Notes: generated from the sequence alone by a model not told the origin. DNA of 64,000 bases from Vandiemenella viatica (GCA_031002005.1 CM061919.1:19353687-19417686); one strand, 5' to 3'; positions 1 through 11,030 are shown, counted from the first letter of the stretch. Numbers and translations: made by a program.

Positions 1-153
1 TAAGACGTTCAGTTTCTATTTTGGCATACATATCAACGATGTACTGATGATATAGTTTACCACATCTCAAGATATAATTTTGTTCTTGTGGACGAACCAT
101 CAATCGATACGAATAAAAATTCATGGCACTAACTTTTTTCTGTACATGTAGAC
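1..153 (-). CDS. Helitron Rep, third exon (partial)
   Basis: Begins right after the splice acceptor and reads GLHVQKKVSAMNFYSYRL..., then RPQEQN and DMYAKIETERLN. It matches the start of the Helitron-like N domain seen intact at 4421-4573 in copy 2. The window edge cuts it, so the HUH nuclease motifs are not visible for this copy. Confidence 0.85.
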
Positions 154-233
154 CTGAAAATAAGTGCAAAATGTGACTTTAGAAAATTATACAAATGAAA
201 TGTCAACACACTGAAAATAGGTCAATTATTTAC
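154..233 (-). other. Spliceosomal intron of the Helitron gene (80 bp)
   Basis: Bounded by GTAAAT at the donor and a pyrimidine-rich TTTTCAG acceptor on the minus strand. The same intron is at 4574-4653 in copy 2. Removing it restores the reading frame across the junction in both copies. Confidence 0.85.
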
Positions 234-738
234 CTGTTCGTGGATCAATCATTGGTATATTGATATGGTAGCCATCGTCACCTTTCCAATGCAATATTGG
301 GTATTGTAATGCATCGTAACTACGATGAAGTTCCGAAACACGTTGCAATTGCTCATTTCTGCGATGAAGTACAATATCACGGGATTGAAACTGATCACCA
401 AGAATTACAATTGCAACCTCATCAATTGTCGGTGCATTGAATCGCCTTGCATGCTCTCCAAAAGGTGTTCTATCAGCCCTTATTACGATTTTGTGATTAT
501 CAGATGGCATACGATCGAGAGCAATTTTGAACAATTGAACTAATGCGTTATGCTGATGGAAAAGCCTTTGTAGCTCACGAATAATTTCTCGTCTTGTATT
601 CGAAACAATTGCACAACGTTGATCCAATTCACGATTTTCATCACCAATAAAATAAATTTGCAAAAATTGATGATCAGCGTCGGGGTATGGCAATAACGAA
701 CCAGCTTGATGATAAATCTGGCCCTGAATCTGTAACAT
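234..738 (-). CDS. Helitron Rep, second coding block
   Basis: About 168 residues, open from MLQIQGQIYHQAGS to DPRTG, a region typical of the stretch ahead of the Helitron Rep domain (RAIVSN/RRE and DEVAIVILGD motifs). It runs into a textbook splice donor: on the minus strand AACAG|GTAAATAATT. The matching acceptor TTTTGCACTTATTTTCAG is 80 bases on. Splicing joins it in frame to the next exon. In copy 2 the same block is destroyed by two small deletions, so copy 1 is the better-preserved member here. Confidence 0.85.
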
Positions 739-748
739 GTATGCAATT

Positions 749-1366
749 TTAGGTAGATGTTGGATCAGAATTTTTAAAACTATCGAATACTTTATGATTC
801 AGATTGATATAAACATGGGACAATCCTGTTGAAGTATTTACCTTAAACGTCGGCATAAAATTATCTCTAATAATTTTAGTAGCACCAAAAGAAGTCATTT
901 GAAATGCCGAATTGTATTGTTGAATATGACTCAAAAAGTGCTTCGACGTTTGAGATGTCCCAAAAATAAATGAATACAATGGTTCGGGTGGAGTTTCTAA
1001 TGCTGGCAATCTCACTTTGCCATTAGCACAACACATGCCGGGCGTTTCACCTGGAAAGTTAGCCGCATCACAATGTGGACATATTGCGTCCATCATTCCA
1101 ATGTATCCGTACATACTATAATCAATCTGACTGTTGTAATTAAAAGCAGCACGCATCATTTCAGCCAAAACAGCACGACGTATTCGTGATCGCCGTGCAA
1201 GATTCAGTACAGGTACAGGGTCAACAGATCTATTTCGTGCATTACGTTCACGCTGCGATGCATTAGCTTGTGCGCGTTCATCTGCAGTCTGTGATCGTCT
1301 TAGTAATGCCACATCATTTGCATTACGCGTTCGCCGACCTATATTTGCTCGTCTGGCTCGTGGCAT
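749..1366 (-). CDS. Helitron Rep/helicase, N-terminal exon
   Basis: A 205-residue open frame starts at a Met (MPRARRANIG) and opens with a very Arg-rich segment. A Cys/His cluster follows (CPHCDAANFP...CCANGKV), the zinc-finger-like N-terminus usual in animal Helitron proteins. The frame ends at a stop just after NSDPTST. The next coding block (MLQIQGQIYH...) starts about 10 bases on in another frame, and no intron fits there, so this is a frameshift. Copy 2 carries the same break. The predicted role is DNA binding for rolling-circle transposition. An upstream in-frame start at 1396 would add ten residues; I prefer 1366 because the conserved family N-terminus begins there. Confidence 0.85.
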   Translation of the reverse strand: MPRARRANIGRRTRNANDVALLRRSQTADERAQANASQRERNARNRSVDPVPVLNLARRSRIRRAVLAEMMRAAFNYNSQIDYSMYGYIGMMDAICPHCDAANFPGETPGMCCANGKVRLPALETPPEPLYSFIFGTSQTSKHFLSHIQQYNSAFQMTSFGATKIIRDNFMPTFKVNTSTGLSHVYINLNHKVFDSFKNSDPTST

Positions 1367-2107
1367 TTTTCCTTCATATAAAAAAGAATAAATCAAATTA
1401 AAAACAAATTGCTACATTAATAGTGGTGTATCAGTATTTATACATGTGCGTATATGTGTGTATGGAAATATATATGACTGCATACGTCAATGTATATAAA
1501 AATGTCATTAAATAATTCATTTTTAAATCGACGTGCTTCCATCTGTTACAAAAGAATAAAACACCCGTATGCACACAATATGTTTACATACATGTAATTC
1601 AATTCAACAGTTCAAAACTTACCGTTTGTGTAAATGCGTTTGACAATTTAATTCAAATAAAGCCTGTAAACGATATGAAACACCGACGGCTCGCTAAAAA
1701 ACTGAGAAAAGTACACGCACACATATACATAGTACATTTGAACAATTCAAGACTCACCGTTTGTATGAATGCACTCAACAATATCGCTGACAATTTGCTT
1801 TAATCGAGCACGTCCAAAATGAAATGACCGCATGAATGACATAACAACATGCTTGCCTGTCAACACTGAAAAAAGTTTCAATTTGACAGCACAATCCCCA
1901 TTAACAAAATGATCCGCCATTTATTGAATTCATTTGTTACAAAAAATGTGATAAATGAAGAACCGCTCGACCGATTTTGTGCAAACTTCACATAAACCAT
2001 CTACTAAATAGTCCGAACAAAGCCTAAACATTTGGTTTGGATAGGTGAGCCCGTTCTTGAGTTATAAAATTACAACGAAAAGTGGCATTGATTTTTATAT
2101 ATATAGA

Positions 2108-2408
2108 TAATATTTTTTTCTAACGAAACTGAATTTATTGTTTGTTTATTTACCGACCGCGTTCACTTCACCGCACGTAGAAACTGTGATGTTTAACCGT
2201 TCACTAATAACGAGAAGAGAAGTAACGATGCCATGATGTCCAGGTAGATGCATGATTAAAGAGTGCTACAGGAATTTGATGATCCTATATTCGAACCTTG
2301 ATTAGGATAATATTTTTTGTTTGTTTCTGTTTGCGGTTTGTTGCTTTACGTCATGAAAAACGTTTGAAACATAAATTGCTGTCATACAAAAAAACTTTTA
2401 TAAAAATA
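2108..2408. other. Spacer between the two Helitrons
   Basis: About 300 bases of AT-rich sequence without a convincing open frame or recognisable repeat. It is bounded by the 5' terminus of copy 1 and the 3' terminus of copy 2 and is presumably older flanking DNA. Confidence 0.6.
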
Positions 2409-2438
2409 CTAGCGGCCCGGTACGTGCTTCGCTACGTA
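2409..2438 (-). other. Helitron 3' terminus and hairpin
   Basis: On the minus strand TACGTAGCGAAGCACGTA folds as TACGT/ACGTA plus GC/GC around a GAA loop. Twelve bases later the element ends in CTAG. This is the standard Helitron termination signal, where rolling-circle copying stops. Confidence 0.85.
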
Positions 2439-2506
2439 TAAAGTGAAATAATAAAAAAATTTAATTGGAACATCAAATTCATTTATTCAAACAAAAAAAT
2501 ATTTTA

Positions 2507-3408
2507 TTAATTGCTAGCTATTTTAAAACTTTTGGATAAACAATATTTTTTGTTTTTTCCATTTTGAGCATAAATAAACAAACGGCTTGGGGTACCGACT
2601 CTGGAACAGGCAACATAAAGTTGGCCATGTGAAAAACATGATTCCTCCAAATTCACACCACAAACGTCAAGTGTTTGCCCTTGGGACTTGTTGGTGGACA
2701 TCGCAAATGATAAACGCACAGGATATTGTAATCGTTTGAACTCAAATGGCATATCAGTTGGAATCATAGGGATACGCGGTATCAAACAAACTTCTCCCTT
2801 TTGATTTACCATTTAAGATCGTAGCTTCAATCAAATTTGGCAATAACTTTTTCACTGCCAATCTGGTGCCATTACACAGTTTTGTTGGATTAATATTTCG
2901 TGATAGTATAATCAAAGAACCAACTTTCAGATTCAAGCAATGCGGTGGCATACCAGCCGGTTCCAATGAATTTAAAAATTCAATTGGATAATTCATTGCT
3001 TCATCTTGACTCATAACACTGTCAATTGATTTATATGTCGTGACTGCACCTGGCAGTTTCGCTTGAATTTGAAAATTAATGGCATTGATATGAATGATCT
3101 TCGGTGCTAAACTGGCGCGTTCTCTCAACCAATCATGATTTCTATAATTCTGAAGAATATTCGGAAAAACACATTCAATCAATTCATCTATCAATTGTGC
3201 AATTGTACAAAAATTGTTCGGTACAGCGATCAATCCGTTGGTACTGTCTATTTGTATTTTGCCATCACCAATTTCTAACAATTGTTTTGAAAACTCATGG
3301 GCAGCTGGATCATTTTGTAGGTGAATACGCATATTAATGTTCAGTGTCAATTTTTGTACATATCTCCAAAGAACTGATGACTTCAAACAGGCATTTATTT
3401 CATCAGCA
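2507..3408 (-). pseudogene. Helitron PIF1-type helicase, C-terminal remnant
   Basis: After the deletion junction near 3408 the frame resumes late in the helicase (INACLKSSVLWRYVQKL, then NPTKLCNGTRL). The Walker A and B part is missing. Near 2805 a one-base slip moves coding to another frame, which carries helicase motif V (MSTNKSQGQTLDVCGVNL) and motif VI (GQLYVACSRVG). The protein ends at 2507 and a short 3' UTR leads to the terminal hairpin. Without the nucleotide-binding core this helicase cannot hydrolyse ATP. Confidence 0.88.
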
Positions 3409-4573
3409 AGATGCACAGCCAAGTGAACAACCACAGGATGTCTTTCGTGCATTGGAAACGACATAATCCTCCAGACAGCTTCATTACTACTAATATAGCG
3501 CCCCATTTGATACTGAGTAATTTCATCATTTCTATTATCACCAGCAACACCGAAAACAGCCATATTGCTCCCTTTATTTACATACTTGCAAATATATTTA
3601 ATGGATTTGACTGAATTACAATAATCCACATTTATATGAGCATTGAATATTTTCGATAATAATGGACAATACGGAACCACCCAACGATTATCAACTTCAA
3701 CGTCCTGGTTACGCATTCTAATGGTTGCCGTTTTGCCATTTTCATTAGGTGATCTACGTCGATACATCGGATATCCGTCATTGCCCGTTATTGTGTCTGA
3801 AGTCAATTGCCTTGGGTATCGTTTCGAACACTTTCCATCAATCATACATGGTGAATTCATATTTAGTTCACCGCACGGACCATGTATCATGTTTTTAACG
3901 ACAAAGTGAAATAACTCAGATTCAACAGTTTGATCAGGAATTTCAGCTGATATAACGTTATCGATTTGATCCGGAGTTATTTTATGTACCAGTCAAATTA
4001 ATATATGTCCATGCGGCAATCCCCTTTTTTGCCATTCGATGGAGTACATATGGCAACGCACCTCTCCAAATACACATAATTTCACAATTAAATCCATAAG
4101 TGCTTTCAATTTTTGCCGAAAAACACGTGCTGTAATGTCATGACGATCAGTTGTCGACTGTCCTTCAAATAAATTGTTTTTGATGTCATCCCACTGCGGA
4201 TTACATGTAAATGTAATGAACAGATCCGGTCGACCGTATTTTCGTACATAAGACATTGCGTCTTGTGCATATTCATTCATATGCCATGGGCTACCAATAT
4301 ACGAAGATGGCAATATAGTTAAACGTCCGATGTCATTAACATTAGCATCATTCGCTATCGCATCTTGCAAATGAATATATTCTTCGGATCTTAATTTTGC
4401 TTGGTTGAAACTAATAAAATTAAGACGTTCAGTTTCTATTTTAGCATACATATCAACGATGTACTGATGATATAGTTTACCACATCTCAAGATATAATTT
4501 TGTTCTTGTGGACGAACCATCAATCGATACGAATAAAAATTCATGGCACCAACTTTTTTCTGTTCATGTCGAC
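3409..4573 (-). pseudogene. Helitron Rep (HUH) nuclease domain with one nonsense codon
   Basis: Starts just after the splice acceptor (GRHEQKKVGAMNFYSY). The Helitron-like N domain is clear: PDLFITFTCNPQWDDI followed by EWQKRGLPHGHILI, the HUH metal-binding motif. A TGA at 3993-3995 replaces the Trp codon expected directly after HILI. Beyond it the same frame continues through LVHKITPDQID, CSKRYP and the two-tyrosine motif KYICKYVNKG, whose tyrosines attack DNA in Rep proteins. The frame runs to AVHLADE, where the internal deletion begins. Apart from the single stop the Rep domain looks functional, so it was inactivated recently. Confidence 0.9.
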
Positions 4574-4653
4574 CTGAAAATAAGTGCAAAATGTGACTTT
4601 AGAAAATTATACAAATTAAATGTCAACACACTGAAAAAAGGTCAATTATTTAC

Positions 4654-5120
4654 CTGTTCGTGGATCAATCATTGGTATATTGGTATGGTAGCCATCGTCA
4701 CCTTTCCATTGCAATATTGGGTATTGTAATGCATCGTAACTACGATGAAGTTCCGAAACACGTTGCAATTGCTAATTTCTGCGATGAAGTACAATATCAC
4801 GGGATTGATACTGATCACCAAGAATTACAATTGCAACCTCATCAATTGTCGGTGCATTGAATCGCCTTGCATGCTCTCCTTATTACGATTTTGTGATTAT
4901 CAGATGGCATACGATCGAGAGCAATTTTGAAAAATTGAACTAATGCGTTATGCCACGAATAATTTCTCGTCTTGTATTCAAAACAATTGCACAACGTTGA
5001 TCCAATTCACAATTTTCATCACCAATAAATTAAATTTGCAAAAATTGATGATCAGCGTCGGGGTATGGCAATAACGAACCAGCTTGCTGATAAATCTGGC
5101 AATGAATCTGTAACATGTAT
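4654..5120 (-). pseudogene. Helitron copy 2, second coding block, broken
   Basis: Homologous to 234-738 but lacking about 19 bases near 4880 and about 23 bases near 4953 (copy 1 carries both stretches), so the frame is lost. The splice donor at its end (ACAG|GTAAATAATT) is still intact. Confidence 0.8.
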
Positions 5121-5126
5121 GTAATT

Positions 5127-5744
5127 TTAGGTAGATGTTGGATCAGAATTTTTAAAACTATCGAATACTTTATCATTCAGATTGATATAAACATGGGACA
5201 ATCCTGTTGAAGTATTTACCTTAAACGTCGGCATAAAATTATCTCTAAAAATTTTAGTAGCACCAAAAGAAGTCATTTGAAATGCCGAATTGTATTGTTG
5301 AATATGACTCAGAAAGTGCTTCGACGTTTGATATGTCCCAAAAATAAATGAATACAATGGATCGGGTGGAGTTTCTAATGCTGGCAATCTCACTTTGTCA
5401 TTAGCGCAACACATGCCGGGTGTTACTCCTGGAAAGATAGCCGCATCACAATGTGGACATATTGCGTCCATCATTCTAGTGTATCCGTACATACTATAAT
5501 CAATCTGACTGTTATATTTAAAAGCAGCACGCATCATTTCAGCCAAAACAGCACGACGTATTCGTGATCGCCGTGCAAGATTCAGTACAGGTACAGGGTC
5601 AACAGATCTATTTCGTGCATTACGTTCACGCTGCGATGCATTAGCTTGTGCGCGTTCATCTGCAGTCTGTGATAGTCTTAGTAATGCCACATCATTTGCA
5701 TTACGCGTTCGCCGACCTATATTTGCTCTTCTGGCTCGTGGCAT
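5127..5744 (-). pseudogene. Helitron copy 2, N-terminal exon
   Basis: A 205-residue open frame, collinear with 749-1366 of copy 1, with scattered substitutions (for example LSQTADE for RSQTADE and FPGVTPG for FPGETPG). It keeps the Arg-rich start and the CPHCDAA/CCAN cysteines. It ends at the same premature stop after NSDPTST, so the frameshift to the next block is shared with copy 1 and inherited from a common source. Confidence 0.85.
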
Positions 5745-6515
5745 TTTTCCTTCATATAAAAAAGAATCAAATTAAAAACAAATTGCTACATTAATAGTGG
5801 TGTATCAGTATTTATACATGTGCGTGTATGTGTGTATGGAAATATATATGACTGCATACGTCAATGTATATAAAAATGTCATTAAATAATTCATTTTTTA
5901 AATCGACGTGCTTCCATCTGTTACAAAAGAATAAAACACCTGTATGCACACAGTATGTTTACATACATGTAATTCAATTCAACAGTTCAAAACTTACCGT
6001 TTGTGTAAATGCGTTTGACAATTTAATTCAAATAAGGCCTGTAAACGATATGAAACACCGACGGCTCGCTAAAAAACTGAGAAAAGTACAGGCACACATA
6101 TACATAGTATATTTGAACGATTCAAGACTCACCGTTTGTATGAATGCACTCAACAATATGTTTAAAAATATAAACACAAGGCAATAATTATCGCTGAAAA
6201 TTTGCTCTTAATCGAAGCACGTCCAAAATGAAATGGCCGCATGAACGACATAACAACATGCTTGCCTGTCAACACTGAAAAAAGTTTCAATTTGACAGCA
6301 CAATCCCCATTAAAAAAATAATCCGCCATTTATTGAATTCATTTGTTACAAAAAATGTGATAAATGAAGAACCGTTCGACCGATTTTGTGCAAACTTCAC
6401 ATAAACCATCTACTAAATAGTCCGAACAAAGCATAAACATTTGGTTTGGATAGGTGAGCCCGTTCTTGAGTTATAAAATTACACGAAAAGTGGCATTGAT
6501 TTTTATATATATAGA

Positions 6516-7541
6516 TAACCTCCAGCTTGTAAGTTTGAAACATACCAGAGATACATCATCATTGCAACAAAACCCAAGTACTCGGCGGTGAATAATAGGA
6601 TTTATTTTAACAATAACATTGCACGCTAATCTCGCAACAATTCCGGAACACTTTGAATACTTTTTGTTGGAATTTTTACATGATAATACAATTGTATGTT
6701 GCCTTTCTGGACATAAATGCATCTATTTATGCGGTATTTACTTTTAATGCGCAAGTAATTTTCAGCTGTTTTCTTTTTAACTTTTTATCTGTGCGCAAGT
6801 AAGCGTCCAGTTTCAGTTTTGAAGTTTTTTTAGATTATGTCTCAAATAGTTTATAATACTCTTGCTATCCAAAAATTTGGGAAACGTTCGGAAAAAAATA
6901 ATTAATGTTTTGGTGAATTTTTGAAAAAGAATATGCGCCGCTACCAACAGCAACTATTATCTAAAGAAAACGTTCAGAAATAACAAAACATATTCCAAAG
7001 CGAGCATCGCACCTATGAACCCTAAATTTACTGATACTCGCCTTAAACAGCGTGCTACATTATCTTAAAGAAATTATGGTGCAAATTATATTTACAGTAA
7101 ATGATATGCGACTTAGCCAGCAATGTCGTCTGGGTTTCTATGAGCAAGTTGCAGCGACTTTTTTTCCTATTTCAGCTAATGCGGGAACACTTACGTTTAT
7201 TTGGAGAATTTTTATTGTTGCGGTTGTAGATTGATGTACTGCATGCTATTTATAAACCACATTTCCAGGAATTTATACACAAATTCAGAGAACCAAACCA
7301 AACGTTACTTAGGTAGAGTGAGCGTCTGCTGACACTGTGACGTCACAAGTGTCGTTGGCCCACGCCGGGCAGCAAAGGAGCGTTTTGGCGGGCTTTCAAA
7401 TACTGTAAATTTTAATGTTGAATTTTACGTAAAATAAGCACTTTTTTCAAAAAATAAATAGTACACGGTAAATAACATGTATCAATAAACTATTTAAAGC
7501 CATTTTCAAAAAATAGTCAAATAGACAATTCTGGATTGAAT
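6516..7541. other. Unassigned AT-rich DNA
   Basis: About 1 kb between the Helitron end and a SINE. There is no protein motif I recognise; short open frames here look like chance. A small G/C-richer patch at 7315-7390 contains TGTGACGTCACA, a palindromic CRE-like sequence; a similar GTGACGTCACAC lies near 16440. Confidence 0.5.
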
Positions 7542-7553
7542 GTGAAGAAACAC

Positions 7554-7814
7554 ACGGTTAGCAGTTCTCGCCTCGCATTCGGGAGGACGGCGCGGGCGGT
7601 TCGAATCCCCGTCCGGGCATCCAGATTTGGGTTTTCCATGGTTTCCCCAAATCACTCCAGGCAAATGCCGGGATGCTTCCTTCAAAAGGCCATGGCCGAA
7701 TTCCTTCCCATTCCTTGCCCCCCATCTTTGCCCCCATCCTTGCCCCCCATCCTTTCCCGTCTCTAAAGACCTCGATGTTAAAAAGAGACGTAAAGCAGTT
7801 AAAAAAAAAAATAA
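7554..7814 (+). mobile_element. SINE family 1 (tRNA-derived), with exact 12-bp target duplication
   Basis: Contains a pol III B box (GGTTCGAATCC at 7598-7608) and a fixed body: TTTTCCATGGTTTCCC, CAAAAGGCCATGGCCGAATTC, a variable CCCCAT-type repeat, and TCTAAAGACCTCGATGTTAA leading to an A-rich tail. It is flanked by GTGAAGAAACAC at 7542-7553 and 7815-7826, a 12-bp duplication that fixes both ends. The 5' head is slightly truncated compared with the copy at 17594-17854. At least seven further copies lie in this window on both strands. Confidence 0.92.
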
Positions 7815-7826
7815 GTGAAGAAACAC

Positions 7827-8114
7827 GATGAAGATTTTTCATTGGGAATAATACTGAAGTGGTAGAGCAACTCCAAGCCACTTCTGTCTAGGTGGAAGCA
7901 GGTAAATCTACGTTTATTTTAATTCGGAAATTTTTTATACCAATTTAATGAAACTTTGTACACGTGTTTTCCATTGGACAAATAAAAACAGTTTACAGGC
8001 GAACCCTAACTTGACGAGGTAACACTGGGTTTGTGCTAGTACAGTCACATATTTGATTTTTCTTTACAGTGAATTTTTGTTTCCTTACGTAGGACAGTTG
8101 TAGGGTTTTTTTTT

Positions 8115-8170
<56 letters not shown>

Positions 8171-8531
8171 AACCACACGTCTACATTATTTCGCCATGAT
8201 CTCTTAATTAATTTTTTTCTGATGTATCATATATTGTCTCTATGAATATAACAACTTTTTTGTATTTTTATTTCAATTGTAGTTTTTGAAAAGTGATTTC
8301 TAATTTCACTTTCGTTGTATTTTCGAATCTTCATCGCTTTTGTTGCTTTATCTTCTGTTTTAGAAAAATATTTTAAAATAAAGCTGACGTTAAGTTTTTG
8401 TAGCAAAAACTTATATTTGAATCACTTTTGCTTGAAGTTTAGTAGTTTTATCGCATTTTCTGGAACACAATCGAACAAGGGGAGGCCGCCAATTCTGAAA
8501 TTCAGATTAGATTCATATTGTAGGTAATAAA
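7827..8531. other. Unassigned DNA with a fragment related to the 32-kb Helitron-like element
   Basis: The stretch 7890-7995 resembles 32790-32895 (shared TTTAATTCGGAAA-type and ATGAAACTTTGTACA blocks), so it is probably a fragment of the same non-autonomous element. The rest is AT-rich and holds a long T tract listed separately. No gene is recognised. Confidence 0.5.
8117..8169. repeat. Poly(T) tract, 53 bases
   Basis: An uninterrupted T run, preceded by a shorter T run with one A. No SINE or LINE body adjoins it on either side. It may be the A tail of a minus-strand retroposed fragment or an assembly-limited homopolymer. Confidence 0.9.
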
Positions 8532-8974
8532 AGCTCATGGCCGAGGTGTAAGTTGGCAAATCAGTAACATGCGATTCTTCGCCGTTGTCGACAAAAACGG
8601 CACTGAAATATTCCGTTATGTATATACGGAGATTATGTTACGAAGAATTAAAGGCGCGTAGCGCAGGGGGCAAGGTCTCTGCTTCATAAGTATATTTTCG
8701 CCAGATCAAATCCCGCTGTGGCAAACTTTCTTATTTTATTTTTATTGTTATCTATATACACATTTGAATAAATAAATAATGTAAGCAGCTGCGAGACTCG
8801 ATCCGGACGGAGGGGGAAGAGAGCTTGCTGGCTGCGCCACGCGCCCCTTGTCAATTTTTGTTACATACCTAGAAAGTATTTGCACGAAGCAGAATGTTTC
8901 ACTGCCGCTTTTCTCGACAACAGCGAAGAAGCCCAAGTTACTGCTTTGCCACATCATTCCTTTGGCCATGAGCT
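8532..8974. repeat. Imperfect inverted repeat with two tRNA-like heads
   Basis: Two diverged copies of one ~210-bp unit face each other around 8750. Both begin AGCTCATGGCC and share a block near TTCTTCGC-GTTGTCGA. Both then carry a tRNA-like segment: plus-strand GGCGCGTAGCGCAG with AGATCAAATCCC at 8650-8722, and minus-strand GGCGCGTGGCGCAG with GGATCGAGTC at 8778-8850. The spacer is AT-rich. These are probably two copies of a tRNA-containing repeat inserted head to head, or one fold-back element. No target duplication is obvious. Confidence 0.7.
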
Positions 8975-9687
8975 ATATACATAGTATGAATGGAATCTGA
9001 ATATTACAATTGGCGACCTCCCCTTGTAAGTTCCCTTATCTGACTCATCTTTTGATTTAGGAACATGCTTCTCTAGCTCAACTTAAACTAGACACCTGGA
9101 ACAGCCCTCTTTCGTTCTGGTTTTTATTTCTTTCGAATTTGTTAGCCGGAGGAAGATTTATAACAAAATACGGATAAGACCAGAACTAATGGTTGTAAAC
9201 AATAAAAATAAATAAACTGGCCCGTGTATCAGTATGTACACGCGCAAGAAGAGAAACTGTTTTGCATTTTCTGCGTATATTTCCTTTGTCTTTTTTGATG
9301 TTTTTACTGTTTCTATCGTACTCGAGTGGATTAATGATTCTTAATTTATTGCATTTGTACAGTAAATAGGAACTTTGTCGAAATTATTCCCGTAAACAGA
9401 TGAAAATAATTAAGATTTTAAAACACAATTTCCTAGTACTGCTTCGAGCCTTAGTTTATATTTTGTGTTTAGAGTTTTTGTATGGGAGAACAACTTGGAC
9501 GAAATTATTTGATTGCCGTTTTTATAATTAATTTTCATTAATACAGTAATTAACTCCTAAGGCAGTAAAAATATGACGGGTTCAACGCAAATGTTTAGCT
9601 TATTACTTAAATACATTCCCTATGCTGTAAAGACGAATTCTAATATTTCTGCTTGAAAATTAAAGCTTTTATTGCACGCAGATTATT
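8975..9687. other. Unassigned DNA
   Basis: AT-rich with no recognisable gene or repeat; open frames here are short and lack motifs. Confidence 0.5.
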
Positions 9688-9940
9688 CACTACGGTATAT
9701 CGCGATATAAACGCGATTCCATATTTCTTTTCTTACTGTGACAGCTATCAGAGAATATAATGAAACCATCGACATTGTACGAAAATAAATAAACAATATC
9801 ACACTATAATTAATACATTCACTGTATAGCGATATAAACGTGATTCGATATTTCTTTTCTTAATGTGCAAAGTCGATCAGAGAATATCATGAAACCATCT
9901 ACATCCAATGAAAATAAATAAACAAAAATCAACTAATAAC
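9688..9940. repeat. Two-unit tandem duplication, about 130-bp period
   Basis: Unit 1 (from about 9688) and unit 2 (from about 9820) share CGATATAAACG-GATT, ATATTTCTTTTCTTA, ATCAGAGAATAT, ATGAAACCATC and GAAAATAAATAAACAA. Divergence is moderate, so the duplication is old. No coding potential was seen. Confidence 0.8.
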
Positions 9941-10780
9941 AACAAGACTAGAAATACTGGTGCATGTATGAGTGTAATTAGGGTGACTTCTCGGGGTGTA
10001 AATATACAATCTTACGCTGTCACATGATTTGAAGCAATTTAAGATTTAACATTTTTGAGACTAGGTATACTCACAAAACATATATTCACACTTATATATA
10101 TTTGCACGTACAGAAACCTTAACACGAAAGAACACAAAACGATGTAGCGGATACTCATATTCTAACATGAGCTTAAATGACAGCTCGCAAAATGACTGCT
10201 TGTATCAAAGTATCGTTAAGTGCACATGCGCTATCGGCGCTCAACTTGCAACGCGTAACACTAACAATTTTCCCCCAGCCACACCCAAAGGAGTTTCACT
10301 TAAAAATAGTTAAACCATGAAGCTACTACTAATCACAGATTCCATTTTCACTGTGTCATGTCAGGAAATCAACAACAAACAATTAAGTCAAATAGAGAAA
10401 AACAATAATTGATAAAGTTTTCTGAAATGTTAGTATGATAGTTGGACTTAAAGGAATTACATATAAAATTATCATAATAAAAATATACTTACAAACGACG
10501 ACAGATGTATTGACGAATGGTGCACGTTGTAGGTGCATGAAATCCTTAAATTTGACATTAGATGGCTCGACTCTTTCTGGGGCTACCCTACCACAATCAG
10601 TCTCAAGGCACTCCAAAAGATCACTTTGCACCTGAGAGATTGTGGGCATTTGTCACAAGTTCTTGATCCAACATTAATGCAATTTTCCACTACTATCAGA
10701 AAATAACATGTTTATGGGTTAATCCCATTTGTCTGCAGTTAGAGGGGGTCTGATAACTATGTGATTATCTTTACTAATAT
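9941..10780. other. Unassigned DNA
   Basis: No recognisable coding sequence or repeat. Two overlapping 60-90 codon frames on opposite strands at 10383-10649 have no motif and look like chance. Confidence 0.5.
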
Positions 10781-11030
10781 GAACGATCTAGTGGATCAGC
10801 GGTTAATGTGTCCGACTAGGGATGCAAGGATCCCCGGTTCGAATCACGGTCTCTTCGGAGATTTTAATAGACCCTGTTGTTCGTATTCCATGTTAAACTG
10901 TTGGTCCCCTGTTCCCGGTAGGACTACCGAGTTAGGTTAAGGCAGCTACGCAGGGGGGGGGGGGTTTACGACCACATGGAGTAATTATTGGCGACTTCTC
11001 CCAATAAATGGAAGACGGTAAGCAAATGAC
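10781..11030 (+). mobile_element. SINE family 2 (tRNA-derived)
   Basis: The head has an A-box-like GTGGATCAGCGGTTAA and a B box CGGTTCGAATCA (about 10836-10847) in tRNA-like spacing. A unique body follows with GGTCCCCTGTTCCCGGTAGG, a G run at about 10950-10963 and CTTCTCCCAATAAATGGAAG. It abuts the 3' end of the minus-strand LINE at 11031. Only one copy was seen in the window, so its exact ends are uncertain. Confidence 0.65.

Larger units (their letters stand above)
1..2107 (-). mobile_element. Helitron copy 1 (continues past the left edge)
   Basis: The 5' terminus lies at 2107: read on the minus strand it starts TCTATATATATAAAAATC and is preceded by A, the standard Helitron 5' end in an A|T target. 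The sequence is collinear with copy 2; base 1 here matches base 4421 there. Its spliced Rep gene continues off the window. There are no terminal inverted repeats and no target duplication, as expected for a rolling-circle transposon. Coding regions are listed separately. Identity with copy 2 looks high throughout, so both are fairly recent. Confidence 0.93.
2409..6515 (-). mobile_element. Helitron copy 2, both ends present, internally deleted
   Basis: The 5' terminus is at 6515 (minus strand TCTATATATATAAAAATC, preceded by A) and the 3' terminus at 2409-2412 (CTAG, followed by T). A terminal hairpin lies about 12 bases inside the 3' end, so both canonical termini and the A|T target are visible. 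At 4,107 bp it is shorter than an autonomous animal Helitron because the Rep-helicase junction is deleted. The gene also has a nonsense codon and frameshifts, so this copy could move only with help in trans. Confidence 0.93.

Noticed and set aside
7506..7881. Overlapping open frames of 60-107 codons on both strands near 7.6 kb
   Set aside because: They are translations of SINE family 1; the same peptides recur at every copy and are not conserved in one frame.
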